The notes: generated by a model from the letters alone, not told the origin. 43,992 bases of DNA from Planctomycetota bacterium (GCA_021810145.1 JAJZJL010000021.1:1-43992); one strand, 5' to 3'. Positions 27,419-36,453 are shown, counted from the stretch's first letter. Program-made: numbers and translations.

Positions 27419-29470
27419 ATGTTAAGGCGGCGGCTGATTATGCTTGTTGTTCTTGCGGCCATGGCAATGGCTGTCATCGGAACGCGCCTGGCCGCACTGG
27501 AAATATTTCAGCATCGGCACTGGCAGGATGAGGCACGCAGTTTCACCTATCGCCATTACATGATTCCCACCCGCCGGGGAGAAATTGTGGATCGGGACGG
27601 CCGAATTCTGGCGGTGGAAACCCCGTGTTACAATCTGGCGATTGAATATCAGGCTATGAACCACGATGCGCTATGGATAACAACCGTGGCCATTCGCCGC
27701 CTGGAACGGCGCAAATTATCCCGTGCACAAATTCTTCTTCGCCTGCCGGTTGAAAAGCGGAAAATAAACGAGTATCTGGACCGTATGCCGGAATCCATCG
27801 CGGATCACTGCGGCGTTCCGCTGGGAATGGTTCTGCACAGCTTTGATATTATCCGCCGGCGCATGCAGCTTCTCCGGGAGGATGTCTGGACGGTGCGCTA
27901 TTCGCACCTGGTTCATTCCGGGTCGTCTCCGGATGATCTTGATGAACAAATGGGACTGGCCAACAGCATTGACCTTTCTGAAGCACATGAAGCCCACACC
28001 GTCATCCCCGATATTGGCTTTGCCGCGGCCGCTTATTTCAAAAAGCACACCCGCCGCTATCCCGGTCTTGTGGTGGAGGCCGGCACACACCGCATCTATC
28101 CCTATAACAATGTCGGGGCGCATCTGATTGGTTATATGCGGCAAGTCACGGCCAGCGTGGTCGAAAAACATCCGTTTGTTCTCCCGCGGCTGATTGCGGG
28201 CAGCCTGCGGGACACGCGCGGGCACCTGAAGGGATATTTGCCCGGCGATACGATGGGAGCAACCGGGGTGGAACAGGCCGCCGAAAAATTATTGCGCGGA
28301 ACCCGCGGTGTACGACTGGTAAATCTGGAGGGCCATGCGGTCAAAGCGGACTATCGCAAACCGATTCCCGGAGAGAATATTCGTTTGACACTGGATATTA
28401 ATTTACAACGGGCGCTGAGAGAAAAGCTGGAAGACCCCACCACGCATCTGCTGTATTTTAACGGGCAATGGCACAATACCGCCGTGGTGGTATTGTCCGT
28501 TCAGACCAACCGCGTATTGTTGATGCTCTCGGAGCCGGGCTACAACATCAACACGATTCACAAAGATTATTCAATGTTGTTGAAAGATTCCCGATTACCG
28601 TTGATGGATCGCGCCATGTCCAGCGCGCTTCCTCCCGGCAGTATCGTTAAACCGCTGGAAGCATCCTTTGCCATGACGGAAGGCGTCATTACACCACATA
28701 CAATTATCAACTGTGGCCCGGAACTGTTCCCAAATCATCCCAATGTGTTTCGCGATGATTCCTATCCGTATGGCCGCGGCCCCACGGATGTGGTCCCCGC
28801 GCTGGAGGAATCCTGCGATGTATTTTTCTACAATGTCGGCATGAAATTGGGCCTGGCGCGGCTGGTGGCCGGATATCGCAGTTATGGCCTGGGCTCCCCC
28901 ACCGGCATTGGACTGGCGGAAGAGACCGGCGGTTATCTGCCGTCAGTAAGCAAGCCGCGGAGCAACATCAAACAGTTGGATGACGCGATTATGATGGGAA
29001 TTGGACAAGGGCCGATGGCGGTAACACCGCTGCAGATGGCCAACGCATATACCGCCCTGCTGCGCGGCGGCCTGTGGCGGCAGCCGCAACTTATCGAGCA
29101 GTTCCACCGTCCGGCACCGCGAAAACTAAATATCAACACGTCCTATTTGAAATATATTTATAAAGGCATGTATTTGGTGGTGCATGGCCCGCAGGGAACC
29201 GCCAATATGGTCAACTTCCCACTGCCTGTTGAGGGAAAAACCGGCACCGCTCAAACCGCCGAACTGGTCCGGAAAAACGGAAAAATTTCCGTTGTAAAGG
29301 GCGATGATGGCTGGTTTATGGGATGCGTTCCGGCGGATCATCCCAAATATGTGATCGCGGCGGTGGTGGAAATGGGCGGCTACGGCGGAGAGGTTGCAGC
29401 GCCTATTGTCAAAACGTGCATCGAACTCATGCAGCAGCGTGGCTACTTGCCGGAGGCCGCCAATCCGTGA
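27419..29470 (+). CDS. mrdA: Penicillin-binding protein 2 (elongation transpeptidase)
   Basis: The class B transpeptidase that crosslinks peptidoglycan during side-wall growth, working with RodA. The 683-residue protein has one N-terminal membrane helix (6-24), the PBP dimer region opening with IPTRRGEIVDRDGRILA, and a transpeptidase domain with Ser408-I-V-Lys411, the SCD motif in EESCDVFFYNVG, and Lys607-Thr-Gly. The length is normal. The ATG has AGAGG 12 bases upstream. Its TGA overlaps the rodA GTG as GTGA, so the two are translationally coupled. Intact PBP2 and RodA indicate a peptidoglycan wall, which is relevant because many planctomycetes were once thought to lack one. Confidence 0.95.
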   Translation: MLRRRLIMLVVLAAMAMAVIGTRLAALEIFQHRHWQDEARSFTYRHYMIPTRRGEIVDRDGRILAVETPCYNLAIEYQAMNHDALWITTVAIRRLERRKLSRAQILLRLPVEKRKINEYLDRMPESIADHCGVPLGMVLHSFDIIRRRMQLLREDVWTVRYSHLVHSGSSPDDLDEQMGLANSIDLSEAHEAHTVIPDIGFAAAAYFKKHTRRYPGLVVEAGTHRIYPYNNVGAHLIGYMRQVTASVVEKHPFVLPRLIAGSLRDTRGHLKGYLPGDTMGATGVEQAAEKLLRGTRGVRLVNLEGHAVKADYRKPIPGENIRLTLDINLQRALREKLEDPTTHLLYFNGQWHNTAVVVLSVQTNRVLLMLSEPGYNINTIHKDYSMLLKDSRLPLMDRAMSSALPPGSIVKPLEASFAMTEGVITPHTIINCGPELFPNHPNVFRDDSYPYGRGPTDVVPALEESCDVFFYNVGMKLGLARLVAGYRSYGLGSPTGIGLAEETGGYLPSVSKPRSNIKQLDDAIMMGIGQGPMAVTPLQMANAYTALLRGGLWRQPQLIEQFHRPAPRKLNINTSYLKYIYKGMYLVVHGPQGTANMVNFPLPVEGKTGTAQTAELVRKNGKISVVKGDDGWFMGCVPADHPKYVIAAVVEMGGYGGEVAAPIVKTCIELMQQRGYLPEAANP

Positions 29471-30693
29471 CCGACAAGCGTGATGAGTATTCGCCGCCAT
29501 TATTGCCCGGTGCCTCCGCCGGGAATTCTCGTCCGTCGAGCCAATCCACCTTATTGGAAACCCTCTGGCACCGGGTTATGCCCGAACTCGTGGCCACCCG
29601 GTTAGCCTGGCTGATGCTTCTGGCCGTCGCGCTGCTGTGTGCCGCCAGCCTCATGGCCGTGCGCATCTGCGGACGCGGGTTGATGCTGCGGCAGGAAATA
29701 CACATTCTCGTCGGTGCGGTTATTCTGCTGCTGCTGCTGACCGTCAATTACCGGAAGCTCGGTTATCTGGCTTACAGCTTTTTCATCTTTACCACCCTGC
29801 TGCTGATCGCCGTGCGTTTTGCCCGGCCCATTAAAGGCAGTCACCGCTGGTTTATATTGCCCGGCGGCGTTGACCTGCAGCCCAGCGAACTGGCCAAAAT
29901 ATCATTTGTCATGTCGGTTGCATGGTGCCTGCGTATGCACAAAGACATGCGGCAATTTAACAAATTGATCCTTCCGTTTGTCTTTGCAATTATTCCCATG
30001 AGCCTGATTCTTATTGAGCCAGACCTTGGCACCGCGCTGCTTTTTCCAGTTGTGCTTTATGCCATGCTTATTGCGGCGGGTGCCAGATTCCGCCATCTGT
30101 TAGCCATTGCACTGATAGCCATGGCGGTGGCACCCGGTTGTTACCCGCTGCTCAAACCGTATCAGAAACAACGGATCGTGGCGCTGTTTGTCCACGGCAA
30201 ACCCACACACCGGCAACTCTCCGGGGAGCTGTATCAAAAGCGCCAGAGCGAAATTGCCGAAGGCAGTGGCGGCCTGACCGGGCAGGGACTGGAAGGCACA
30301 GTTGAAATTCGCCATGGCCTGCTGCCTGAAGCATCCAATGATTTTATCTTTGCGGTTGTTGGCAGCCAGTGGGGATTTGCCGGGGCCATCGCGATTCTGG
30401 TTTTATATCTGGTATTCTTTGCTTCCTGCATGGAAACCGCCGGCGAAGCGGCGGACAGTTTCGGACGATTGCTGGTGGTGGGGTTATCCTCGATGCTGAT
30501 GCTGCAGGCGGCTATCAATATTTCCATGACCACCGGCATTATACCCGTGGTGGGAATTACGCTGCCGTTTATGTCCTATGGGGGCAGCGCCATGCTGGCG
30601 GATATGCTGGCCATGTCCATGATTCTTAATGTTGCCATGCGCGGCCGCCGCATGGCCCCCGGCAGCCGCGAAAGACCCGCCGCCCGTGGATAA
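29467..30693 (+). CDS. rodA: SEDS peptidoglycan polymerase RodA
   Basis: Polymerises lipid II into glycan strands with PBP2 in the elongation complex. The 408-residue multi-pass membrane protein shows the SEDS blocks: GSHRWFILPGGVDLQPSELAKI, LILIEPDLGTALLF, LPEASNDFIFAVVGSQWGF, and the C-terminal TTGIIPVVGITLPFMSYGGSAML. The GTG start at 29467 overlaps the mrdA stop by four bases, with GGAGG ten bases upstream. A longer frame starting inside mrdA would be out of keeping with the family. The cytoplasmic N-terminus is about 35 residues longer than the shortest RodA. Confidence 0.95.
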   Translation: MTDKRDEYSPPLLPGASAGNSRPSSQSTLLETLWHRVMPELVATRLAWLMLLAVALLCAASLMAVRICGRGLMLRQEIHILVGAVILLLLLTVNYRKLGYLAYSFFIFTTLLLIAVRFARPIKGSHRWFILPGGVDLQPSELAKISFVMSVAWCLRMHKDMRQFNKLILPFVFAIIPMSLILIEPDLGTALLFPVVLYAMLIAAGARFRHLLAIALIAMAVAPGCYPLLKPYQKQRIVALFVHGKPTHRQLSGELYQKRQSEIAEGSGGLTGQGLEGTVEIRHGLLPEASNDFIFAVVGSQWGFAGAIAILVLYLVFFASCMETAGEAADSFGRLLVVGLSSMLMLQAAINISMTTGIIPVVGITLPFMSYGGSAMLADMLAMSMILNVAMRGRRMAPGSRERPAARG

Positions 30694-30720
30694 ATATCAT
30701 CCCTGAAATGGATCTTTCAT

Positions 30721-30749
30721 GCGACACACCCGCGGCCAAACGCTATAAT
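30721..30749 (+). promoter_or_regulatory. Candidate promoter of the ferredoxin gene
   Basis: A consensus TATAAT (30744-30749) with GCGACA (30721-30726) at a 17-base spacing. The expected start of transcription falls on or beside the ATG at 30756, so the mRNA could be leaderless. Confidence 0.45.
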
Positions 30750-30755
30750 CTTTTT

Positions 30756-31568
30756 ATGATGCAGAACATGGATGATCAATCCGCACAAGATGCTTCCAAT
30801 ACCCCACAAACCGATACGCCCGGCGTATCGGAATCATCGGTGCCCGCATCCGGCGGCAAGCCCGCTGCGGCGTTGCCCCGGCAGCAATCCGGGGAACTGG
30901 ATCCGGGACGGAGAGGCTTTTTTGCCAAATGTCTCAGTGATATTCTCGCACCGGTCGCCAGCCTGATTGAAAGCCGCATGGAGCCGGTTACGGATGTTTT
31001 TGAGGGTCAGTTCGCCCCGCCTTCATATGAGGATGACTCTTCGCCCATGATGCCGGGACTGCACCGGTCGATGGAGCCGCAAACCATTTTGCGACCGCCG
31101 GGTGCCAAGGCGGCTGGAGAATTTGAATCGCTGTGCTCGCGCTGCGGTGCCTGCGTGGAGGCATGTCCGGTAAAATGTATTCAGATTGACGCCTCCGCCT
31201 GCGTGGGTGACGGCTACCCGTACATTGCCCCGGCCATAGCACCGTGTGTTGTATGCGATGAATTGGCGTGTATGAAAGCCTGCCCGACCGGGGCATTAAC
31301 ACTGGTGGACAAATTTTCCATTCGTATGGGCTTGGCGGAAGTTAAGCACGAAACATGTCTGCGGCATCATGGCGAAGATTGCCGCCTGTGCCTTGAGGCA
31401 TGCCCGATGGGGGAAAATGCGATTGTCGTGAGCGCAAATTCCGGCCGAGTGCTGGTAAAGCCCGGCGGCTGCACCGGGTGCGGCATGTGTGAACAGGCCT
31501 GTCCGACACATCCCACCGCCATTACCGTTCAACCGCTGAAACGCATGGAAGAGCTGCCGGAAGACTGA
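30756..31568 (+). CDS. Four-cluster 4Fe-4S ferredoxin (NapG/MauM-like)
   Basis: A 270-residue iron-sulfur protein. After a low-complexity polar N-terminus and RRGFFAKCL, which loosely resembles a twin-arginine motif, come four cysteine motifs: CSRCGACVEACP, CVVCDELACMKACP, CLRHHGEDCRLCLEACP and CTGCGMCEQACP. This matches the NapG/MauM type of electron-transfer ferredoxin. No nitrate reductase or quinol oxidase partner is in the window, so its redox partner is unknown. The start is uncertain: ATGs at 30756, 30759 and 30768 follow a TATAAT box and lack a ribosome binding site; an ATG at 30708 is also in frame. Confidence 0.8.
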   Translation: MMQNMDDQSAQDASNTPQTDTPGVSESSVPASGGKPAAALPRQQSGELDPGRRGFFAKCLSDILAPVASLIESRMEPVTDVFEGQFAPPSYEDDSSPMMPGLHRSMEPQTILRPPGAKAAGEFESLCSRCGACVEACPVKCIQIDASACVGDGYPYIAPAIAPCVVCDELACMKACPTGALTLVDKFSIRMGLAEVKHETCLRHHGEDCRLCLEACPMGENAIVVSANSGRVLVKPGGCTGCGMCEQACPTHPTAITVQPLKRMEELPED

Positions 31569-31650
31569 TTTCCCATTAAGATAGGCGATGGCAGGACGGA
31601 ATCAACGGCGGATTGCGCGCCGGGAGAAATGCTTTTAATTGGAAGGTTTT

Positions 31651-32073
31651 ATGTCTGATAACAAAGAACGGGAACTGGGAACCAAACTGGATATCAAATT
31701 GGATTCCGCGGGTCTGCTGACGGCGGTGGCCGTGGACGCGGATACCAACGAGGTATTAATGGTGGCATTTATGAACCAGGCGGCGCTGGAAAAAACCATC
31801 GCCACGGGCAAAGCAACCTATTGGAGCCGATCGCGGCAGAAATTCTGGGTAAAAGGTGAAGAAAGCGGCCACATTCAGGAAGTACAGCAACTGCTGGTGG
31901 ATTGCGATCAGGATGCGGTGGTCATGAAAGTACGGCAAAAGGGTGCGGCCTGCCACAATGGATTTCGCTCCTGCTTTTATCGTAAAGTTGTCCCCGGTAA
32001 TAGTGCGGAGGCAACAAAACTTGAATTTGTGCTCCAGCGGCAGGTGGACCCCGAGAGCATCTATAAGAAATAA
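31651..32073 (+). CDS. hisI: Phosphoribosyl-AMP cyclohydrolase
   Basis: Third step of histidine synthesis: opens the purine ring of phosphoribosyl-AMP. The 140-residue protein has the full signature: MVAFMNQAAL, TYWSRSRQKFWVKGEESGH, the metal site VDCDQDA, and KGAACHNGFRSCF with its zinc-binding Cys and His residues. It is the stand-alone form, without the HisE domain to which it is often fused. The ATG at 31651 has GGAAGG four bases upstream. No other his gene is present in the window. Confidence 0.95.
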   Translation: MSDNKERELGTKLDIKLDSAGLLTAVAVDADTNEVLMVAFMNQAALEKTIATGKATYWSRSRQKFWVKGEESGHIQEVQQLLVDCDQDAVVMKVRQKGAACHNGFRSCFYRKVVPGNSAEATKLEFVLQRQVDPESIYKK

Positions 32074-32248
32074 CCATGCTTTCGAGGCGGATTTTTCGGG
32101 TTGCTTTCATGCCGAAAGCCGCCTAGCATTGTTGGTCTCGCACGCGAGTCTGTTTGAATGTAAACGTGTGGTAATCAAACAGAAAAGCTGCTGCCGCGAT
32201 GTGTATTTCCGGCTGCCGTGCGGAAGCTTCAGTGCCGGAGGTTAAGCT

Positions 32249-33076
32249 GTGACTCAGGTTGTCGATATGGCCCATGGAAATCAAACGTCAAAAGCCGCCG
32301 CAAAACTTGCGGATGTGCAATCAGCGCAGGATAAACGCAACATCGCCATTGATAAAGTCGGCGTGAAATCGGTGCAGTACCCCATTACACTGCGCACACC
32401 CAACGGCGGCGAACAAAACACCGTCGCTACGATTAATTTATATGTTTCGCTGCCGAAGCACAAAAAAGGCACGCACATGAGCCGGTTTCTGGAAATTCTC
32501 AATCGGCATCACCGCAGCATTACCCCCGGCCAGATTATCCCCATTCTGCATGAAATGAAGACCAAGCTTTTTGCCGATGATGCACTGATTGAAATGAACT
32601 TCCCGTATTTCATCGAAAAGCAGGCTCCCGTATCCGGTGCCCGCGGATTGATGAATTACGTCTGCTCCTTTGAAGGTGTCAGCAACGGTTCGGATGATTT
32701 CATCCTTGGCGTAAAAGCACCGGCTACGTCCTTGTGCCCGTGCAGCAAGGAAATTTCAGCCTATGGCGCCCATAATCAACGCTGCGAAATCAGTGCCCGG
32801 GTGCGCTTTACCGGAGAACTGTGGATTGAGGACCTCGTAACCATTATGGAATCCGCCGCAAGCGCCCCGGTTTATGCCGTGCTAAAGAGGCCGGATGAAA
32901 AATTTGTTACCGAGCAGGCATTTGATAATCCCAAATTTGTGGAAGACATCATTCGCGATCTGGCCATGGCGATGGAAGAACACCAGCAAATTACGTGGTA
33001 CAGCATTCAAAGCGAAAATTTTGAATCCATCCACAACCACAACGCCTTCGCCCAGATTGAACGTGATAAACGCTGA
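32249..33076 (+). CDS. folE2: GTP cyclohydrolase FolE2 (type IB)
   Basis: Makes dihydroneopterin triphosphate from GTP, the entry to tetrahydrofolate and queuosine; the type IB enzyme is known for relaxed metal use and can work under zinc shortage. The 275-residue protein shows GVKSVQYPITL, the active-site LCPCSKEISAYGAHNQRC segment with its catalytic Cys, and VYAVLKRPDEKFVTEQA. The start is GTG with GGAGG seven bases upstream. It is on the same strand as hisI, 175 bases downstream, and faces the MTH1187 gene across 15 bases. No Zur-type operator was recognised. Confidence 0.94.
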   Translation: MTQVVDMAHGNQTSKAAAKLADVQSAQDKRNIAIDKVGVKSVQYPITLRTPNGGEQNTVATINLYVSLPKHKKGTHMSRFLEILNRHHRSITPGQIIPILHEMKTKLFADDALIEMNFPYFIEKQAPVSGARGLMNYVCSFEGVSNGSDDFILGVKAPATSLCPCSKEISAYGAHNQRCEISARVRFTGELWIEDLVTIMESAASAPVYAVLKRPDEKFVTEQAFDNPKFVEDIIRDLAMAMEEHQQITWYSIQSENFESIHNHNAFAQIERDKR

Positions 33077-33091
33077 GCCGGCCGGGGGGCC

Positions 33092-33388
33092 TCACAGCTT
33101 TTCCCGTACGCTTCTAATTTTATCTTCCATTGTCTGCACGCGGTCGGTGCGGGTACCGATTTTCAAACTTGTAACAATGCGTGGCGCGCCCATGCCGTGA
33201 ACGGTTTCATGGCATTTTTTAATGGCCGCAAATACCGCGTCCCAGTCTCCTTCAATATTGGTTCCCCAGGCGTGCATTTGATGTTGAAGCCCCGCCTCCC
33301 GCAAAATGCGCTGACACGCCGCAACATGCGGTGAAACCGAAACACCCACCCCCATGGGAACCACGCACAAATCGACCATCACATTCAT
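33092..33388 (-). CDS. MTH1187 family thiamine-binding protein
   Basis: A 98-residue protein of the MTH1187/YkoF superfamily. The family pattern is clear: VDLCVVPMGVGVSVSPHVAACQRIL, then MHAWGTNIEGDWDAVFAAIKKCHE and RIVTSLKIGTRTD. Members bind thiamine or its hydroxymethylpyrimidine part; transport or sensing roles have been proposed. Two adjacent ATGs fit; the second has GGA seven bases upstream. It begins 11 bases after the tsaB stop on the same strand and is likely cotranscribed with it. Confidence 0.85.
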   Translation of the reverse strand: MNVMVDLCVVPMGVGVSVSPHVAACQRILREAGLQHQMHAWGTNIEGDWDAVFAAIKKCHETVHGMGAPRIVTSLKIGTRTDRVQTMEDKIRSVREKL

Positions 33389-33399
33389 CATGCATTCCT

Positions 33400-34140
33400 T
33401 TAAACCGATGTTACACCGTGTCGTTTCTCCCAGACTTCCTCCGCCTCGGCCTTACGCAGATAAATCGGCAATAACGCATCACGATTGGTAAATGCGCCCG
33501 CTTGCGCCAAAGCCAGCCCCAGCTTATGCACCATAACCGCGTGGGGCTGCCAGAGCATTTTATCCAGCTCGCGAATTTCTCCGCCGGCGGCCGCAATCGC
33601 GGCACGATGATAATCAATACCTTCGCCGAGTATGTAAAGCGGGTGCGGCTCCTGCGATAGAAACGCTGTTGGATCCGCCAGCAGCGGGCCTTGTACGCGG
33701 TGCCATACGCCCGAGGCCGCATCGCGTTCGTACCGTGCCGCGTACACCTGCCCGCGCTTGGCATCCAGCAACACCGCCAGATGTTTCACTTGTTCCGGCG
33801 CATTGGCGGCTAGAACGTCCACCGTGGGAACTGAAATTAATCGGCAACCAATCGCCTGTTGCAACGCCCGCGCGATGGCAATGGCAATTCTTACGCCGGT
33901 AAATGAACCCGGACCCGCCGAGACATATACTTCATCAATTTCGCGCGGTTTCCAGCCCTGTTCGCGCACCAGATCCCGGATTGCCGGCATGAGTTCCACC
34001 GCATGGCGCATGGCCTTGCTGAATTGCCGCTGCCCCAATACGCGCCCACCACAGGCCACCGCGACCGATCCGATGCGACTGCTGGTTTCAATAGCCACAA
34101 TCCGTGCCGCCGATGCAATGCTTGGATCACTTTTTTCCAT
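33400..34140 (-). CDS. tsaB: tRNA threonylcarbamoyladenosine synthesis protein TsaB
   Basis: A partner of TsaD and TsaE in making the t6A modification at position 37 of ANN-decoding tRNAs. The 246-residue ASKHA-fold protein starts with IVAIETSSRIGSVAV and carries the family block EVYVSAGPGSFTGVRIAIAIARAL, then VPTVDVLA and LLDAKRGQVYAARY. The ATG at 34140 has only a weak binding site; an upstream TTG at 34167 is possible. TsaD, TsaC and TsaE are not in the window. It is followed closely by the thiamine-binding protein. Confidence 0.93.
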   Translation of the reverse strand: MEKSDPSIASAARIVAIETSSRIGSVAVACGGRVLGQRQFSKAMRHAVELMPAIRDLVREQGWKPREIDEVYVSAGPGSFTGVRIAIAIARALQQAIGCRLISVPTVDVLAANAPEQVKHLAVLLDAKRGQVYAARYERDAASGVWHRVQGPLLADPTAFLSQEPHPLYILGEGIDYHRAAIAAAGGEIRELDKMLWQPHAVMVHKLGLALAQAGAFTNRDALLPIYLRKAEAEEVWEKRHGVTSV

Positions 34141-34581
34141 AACGGCCAAGATTAAACCACCCGGCAATATTAAACAACATATAAACCCGTCCCCGGTGCC
34201 AGAGCTTTACCAATCGCGATTAGGGAGGGATTTGACTGGGCCGGACAATGAGCCAGGCTATGTACAATAAAGGGCGATGACCTTGGAGAACATCTGCCGA
34301 AACAAATGATAATAAAACCTGCCGCCACTGCAGACCCTTGGCTGTTGGAGGTATGCCGCCTTAACAGGAATAATGGCCGCCCCAAGCCCGCTGGCAATCA
34401 CCGAGATGGAACATCGCTTTAATCCCACCCGCTTTTTTCCCGCAGAAATTACCCCAGCACATGACTTCAAACTCGACGGCGGCATGAATGCTGCCCGCAC
34501 AGGGCCTGCAAAGCTGCCACACATGGGCTGCATATGGGCTGTACATGGGCCATATATGGACCGCAGATGGGCCGGGGCGTG
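34141..34581. other. Intergenic region between DUF2130 and tsaB
   Basis: About 440 bases without a supportable gene. A plus-strand frame crosses it but is antisense to the DUF2130 gene and resembles no family. The notable content is an 11-bp tandem repeat at 34521-34575, just past the DUF2130 stop. Confidence 0.5.
34521..34575. repeat. Five tandem copies of an 11-bp unit
   Basis: Consecutive 11-base units ACATGGGCTGC, ATATGGGCTGT, ACATGGGCCAT, ATATGGACCGC and AGATGGGCCGG share the core ATGGGC. The exact 11-base spacing puts each core on nearly the same face of the helix. It lies 7 bases from the 3' end of the DUF2130 gene. Confidence 0.8.
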
Positions 34582-35847
34582 CTATTCCCCCTTTTCGCCA
34601 AGCATTTTCACATCCAAGCCCTCAATTTCCTTCAGGCTTTTCCCGGCGATACCCTGCAAATCGCCATACATGCCAACGGTGGCCTGCATCACACGTTCAA
34701 TTTGGGATTCACGTTTCGCCCATTGTTTTGTAATCGCCTTTTTCTCCGCGTTCAAATCCTCCTGCATGGATGTGAACGCTTCGACAATGGCTCCCACACG
34801 CTGCCGGAAATGCGGACCGGTTAGATATTCGTAGACCATACCCATTTTGGTCTGCTGCCCCTCACCGCTTTGCCGGGCGGTGGCAAGTTCGATCAGCGAT
34901 TGCCGCAGTGCCATGGCCACCGGCAACGCGCAAGCCATGGATGCAACCCACACGCCGTCGATGAAATCGAATGTTTCCACACCCGCCGGCAAAACCCTGG
35001 AAACAATGATTGCAATTTCCGCCTTGGCAGTGCGCTGATCATCGCGCAATTTGGCCAGCCAGAGATCACTCCAGTTTTTGGTGCGCTTGGCCTCCCATAA
35101 AATGGTGCCGCAGGCTTGCCCGCCGGGATTAACAACGCGTTGCAGCACGTCGCCGCCGAATTCGCCTTTGGGCACCGGGTCAATGGAATCGTGCGGAAAT
35201 TTGCCGCGAAGCGTGGATTCCAGTTCCAGTTCCTGCACTTCGCCCTGCAACTGCTGGGAACCCTGCTGAGCTTTCTGTTTGAGTTCCTCAATGGTCTTTT
35301 GCATGGAAATAATCGTTTGCTCTTTTTCCGTCAGGCTGAGCTTGAGGTTTTCTTCCGCTTCCTTGCGGGCCTTATCACGCGCCTGCGTCAAACCCGCCTG
35401 CACCTGCTTTTCAATATTCAGTTCCATTTCCCGTTTGGCATCATCCAGTTCCCTTTGCTTGCGGATCAGGTCCGCCTGGGCTTTTTGTGCTTCCGCGAGC
35501 TTGGCATCGCGTTGTTTCATCACCGCCTGAAGACTGGTGAGCTCCTCATCCTTCCGCTTAAGTTCATCGGACAGCAGCAGCTTGGCCTTTTTTGCCTCTT
35601 CAGCCGCAATGGCGCTGCGCTGTGCCTGCAGTTTGTCATGAACCTGCTGATCAATGGATGCCCGGGCCACAGAGAGCAGTGCCTCCTTTTCCTGAAGGGC
35701 AGCCTCCCGTTTGGCAATTTCTGAATTGTTGCGGGCAATTTTCTCTTCCAGTTCACGGCGCGTTGCCGCGACCAGCGGCGCAGCCAGTGATTCCGTGAGT
35801 TTGATCTCCGCGTTGCATTTCGGACAGATAATAGTTGGATCAGCCAC
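34582..35847 (-). CDS. DUF2130 coiled-coil protein with nuclease-like C-terminus
   Basis: A 421-residue soluble protein. It starts with a CPKC zinc-ribbon-like pair, then a long Lys/Glu/Gln-rich coiled coil (about 25-205), then the DUF2130 domain. That domain has GEFGGDVLQRVV followed by ILWEAKRTKNWSDLWLAKLRDDQ, whose Asp...ExK spacing resembles a PD-(D/E)xK nuclease core. Family members are widespread and sometimes sit in mobile elements; no function is established. GTG 35847 is chosen because GGGAG is seven bases upstream and the conserved domain starts right after; the frame is open to 35874. Confidence 0.85.
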   Translation of the reverse strand: MADPTIICPKCNAEIKLTESLAAPLVAATRRELEEKIARNNSEIAKREAALQEKEALLSVARASIDQQVHDKLQAQRSAIAAEEAKKAKLLLSDELKRKDEELTSLQAVMKQRDAKLAEAQKAQADLIRKQRELDDAKREMELNIEKQVQAGLTQARDKARKEAEENLKLSLTEKEQTIISMQKTIEELKQKAQQGSQQLQGEVQELELESTLRGKFPHDSIDPVPKGEFGGDVLQRVVNPGGQACGTILWEAKRTKNWSDLWLAKLRDDQRTAKAEIAIIVSRVLPAGVETFDFIDGVWVASMACALPVAMALRQSLIELATARQSGEGQQTKMGMVYEYLTGPHFRQRVGAIVEAFTSMQEDLNAEKKAITKQWAKRESQIERVMQATVGMYGDLQGIAGKSLKEIEGLDVKMLGEKGE

Positions 35848-36161
35848 AGGTAATCTCCCGGAATAGAGTTGCATTCAGTATAGTGCGAAATTCCACCAGC
35901 GGAAGCGCCCGGCAGCCGCGCGTTGATATTTGAGTCCAAACCGCCTTACGCCCACCGGACGATGAAGGTGACATCCCAGTGCCTCTTCAGTTCTTTGTAG
36001 TTCCCGTTGCCTCGGCGGTGAAAGAGGTCCACGAATACAGCAATGAGCAATGATCAGTGACCAATGATCTCCGGCGTGGCGAGTGCCTGTCGTAGCGAGG
36101 AGTGTTGTTTTTTACTGTGATGGAATGGACCGCCCCGGCGCGCACGGGGTAAACTCTCTAA

Positions 36162-36188
36162 GCGGACTGCGCGGATAACGCGGATAAC
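36162..36188. repeat. Three 9-bp GCGGATAAC-type units
   Basis: GCGGACTGC, GCGGATAAC and GCGGATAAC in tandem. The reverse complement contains ATCCGC and so recalls the ATCCGT repeat at 6476-6503, also intergenic. Confidence 0.55.
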
Positions 36189-36224
36189 CAATGCGTCCCG
36201 GCACGCGGGACAGGCACCGAACAT

Positions 36225-36309
36225 ACTGATCAATACTGAATCTACTGAGTCTACTGACCAATACTGAACATACTGATTAATACTGAACCTACTGACCAAT
36301 ACTGTAATC
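36225..36309. repeat. Tandem array of a 19-bp ACTGAYYAATACTGAA unit
   Basis: Four 19-bp units (36225-36243, 36253-36271, 36272-36290, 36291-36309) of consensus ACTGAYYAATACTGAAYMT, plus one 9-bp half unit (36244-36252). Each unit itself has two ACTGA halves. It is non-coding on both strands. There is no spacer-repeat alternation, so it is not a CRISPR array. Confidence 0.85.
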
Positions 36310-36453
36310 GGCCTTTGTGGCGACACACTTTTTTATTCACAAAGAGGAAGCGGAGGTTGGTGGAGGATTGTGTGGATGTCCATCGATAGAATTTCATGCA
36401 CCGCGGGGACACGCGCCAGCGGGCGGTGATTTGCAAAGCGTAAAGCGGTTGGA

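Noticed and set aside
34373..34834. Plus-strand 153-codon frame crossing the 11-bp repeat
   Set aside because: Most of it is antisense to the DUF2130 gene; the repeat alone explains its odd sequence.
36225..36309. Array considered as a CRISPR
   Set aside because: Units are 19 bp, contiguous, without unique spacers, and no cas genes are present.
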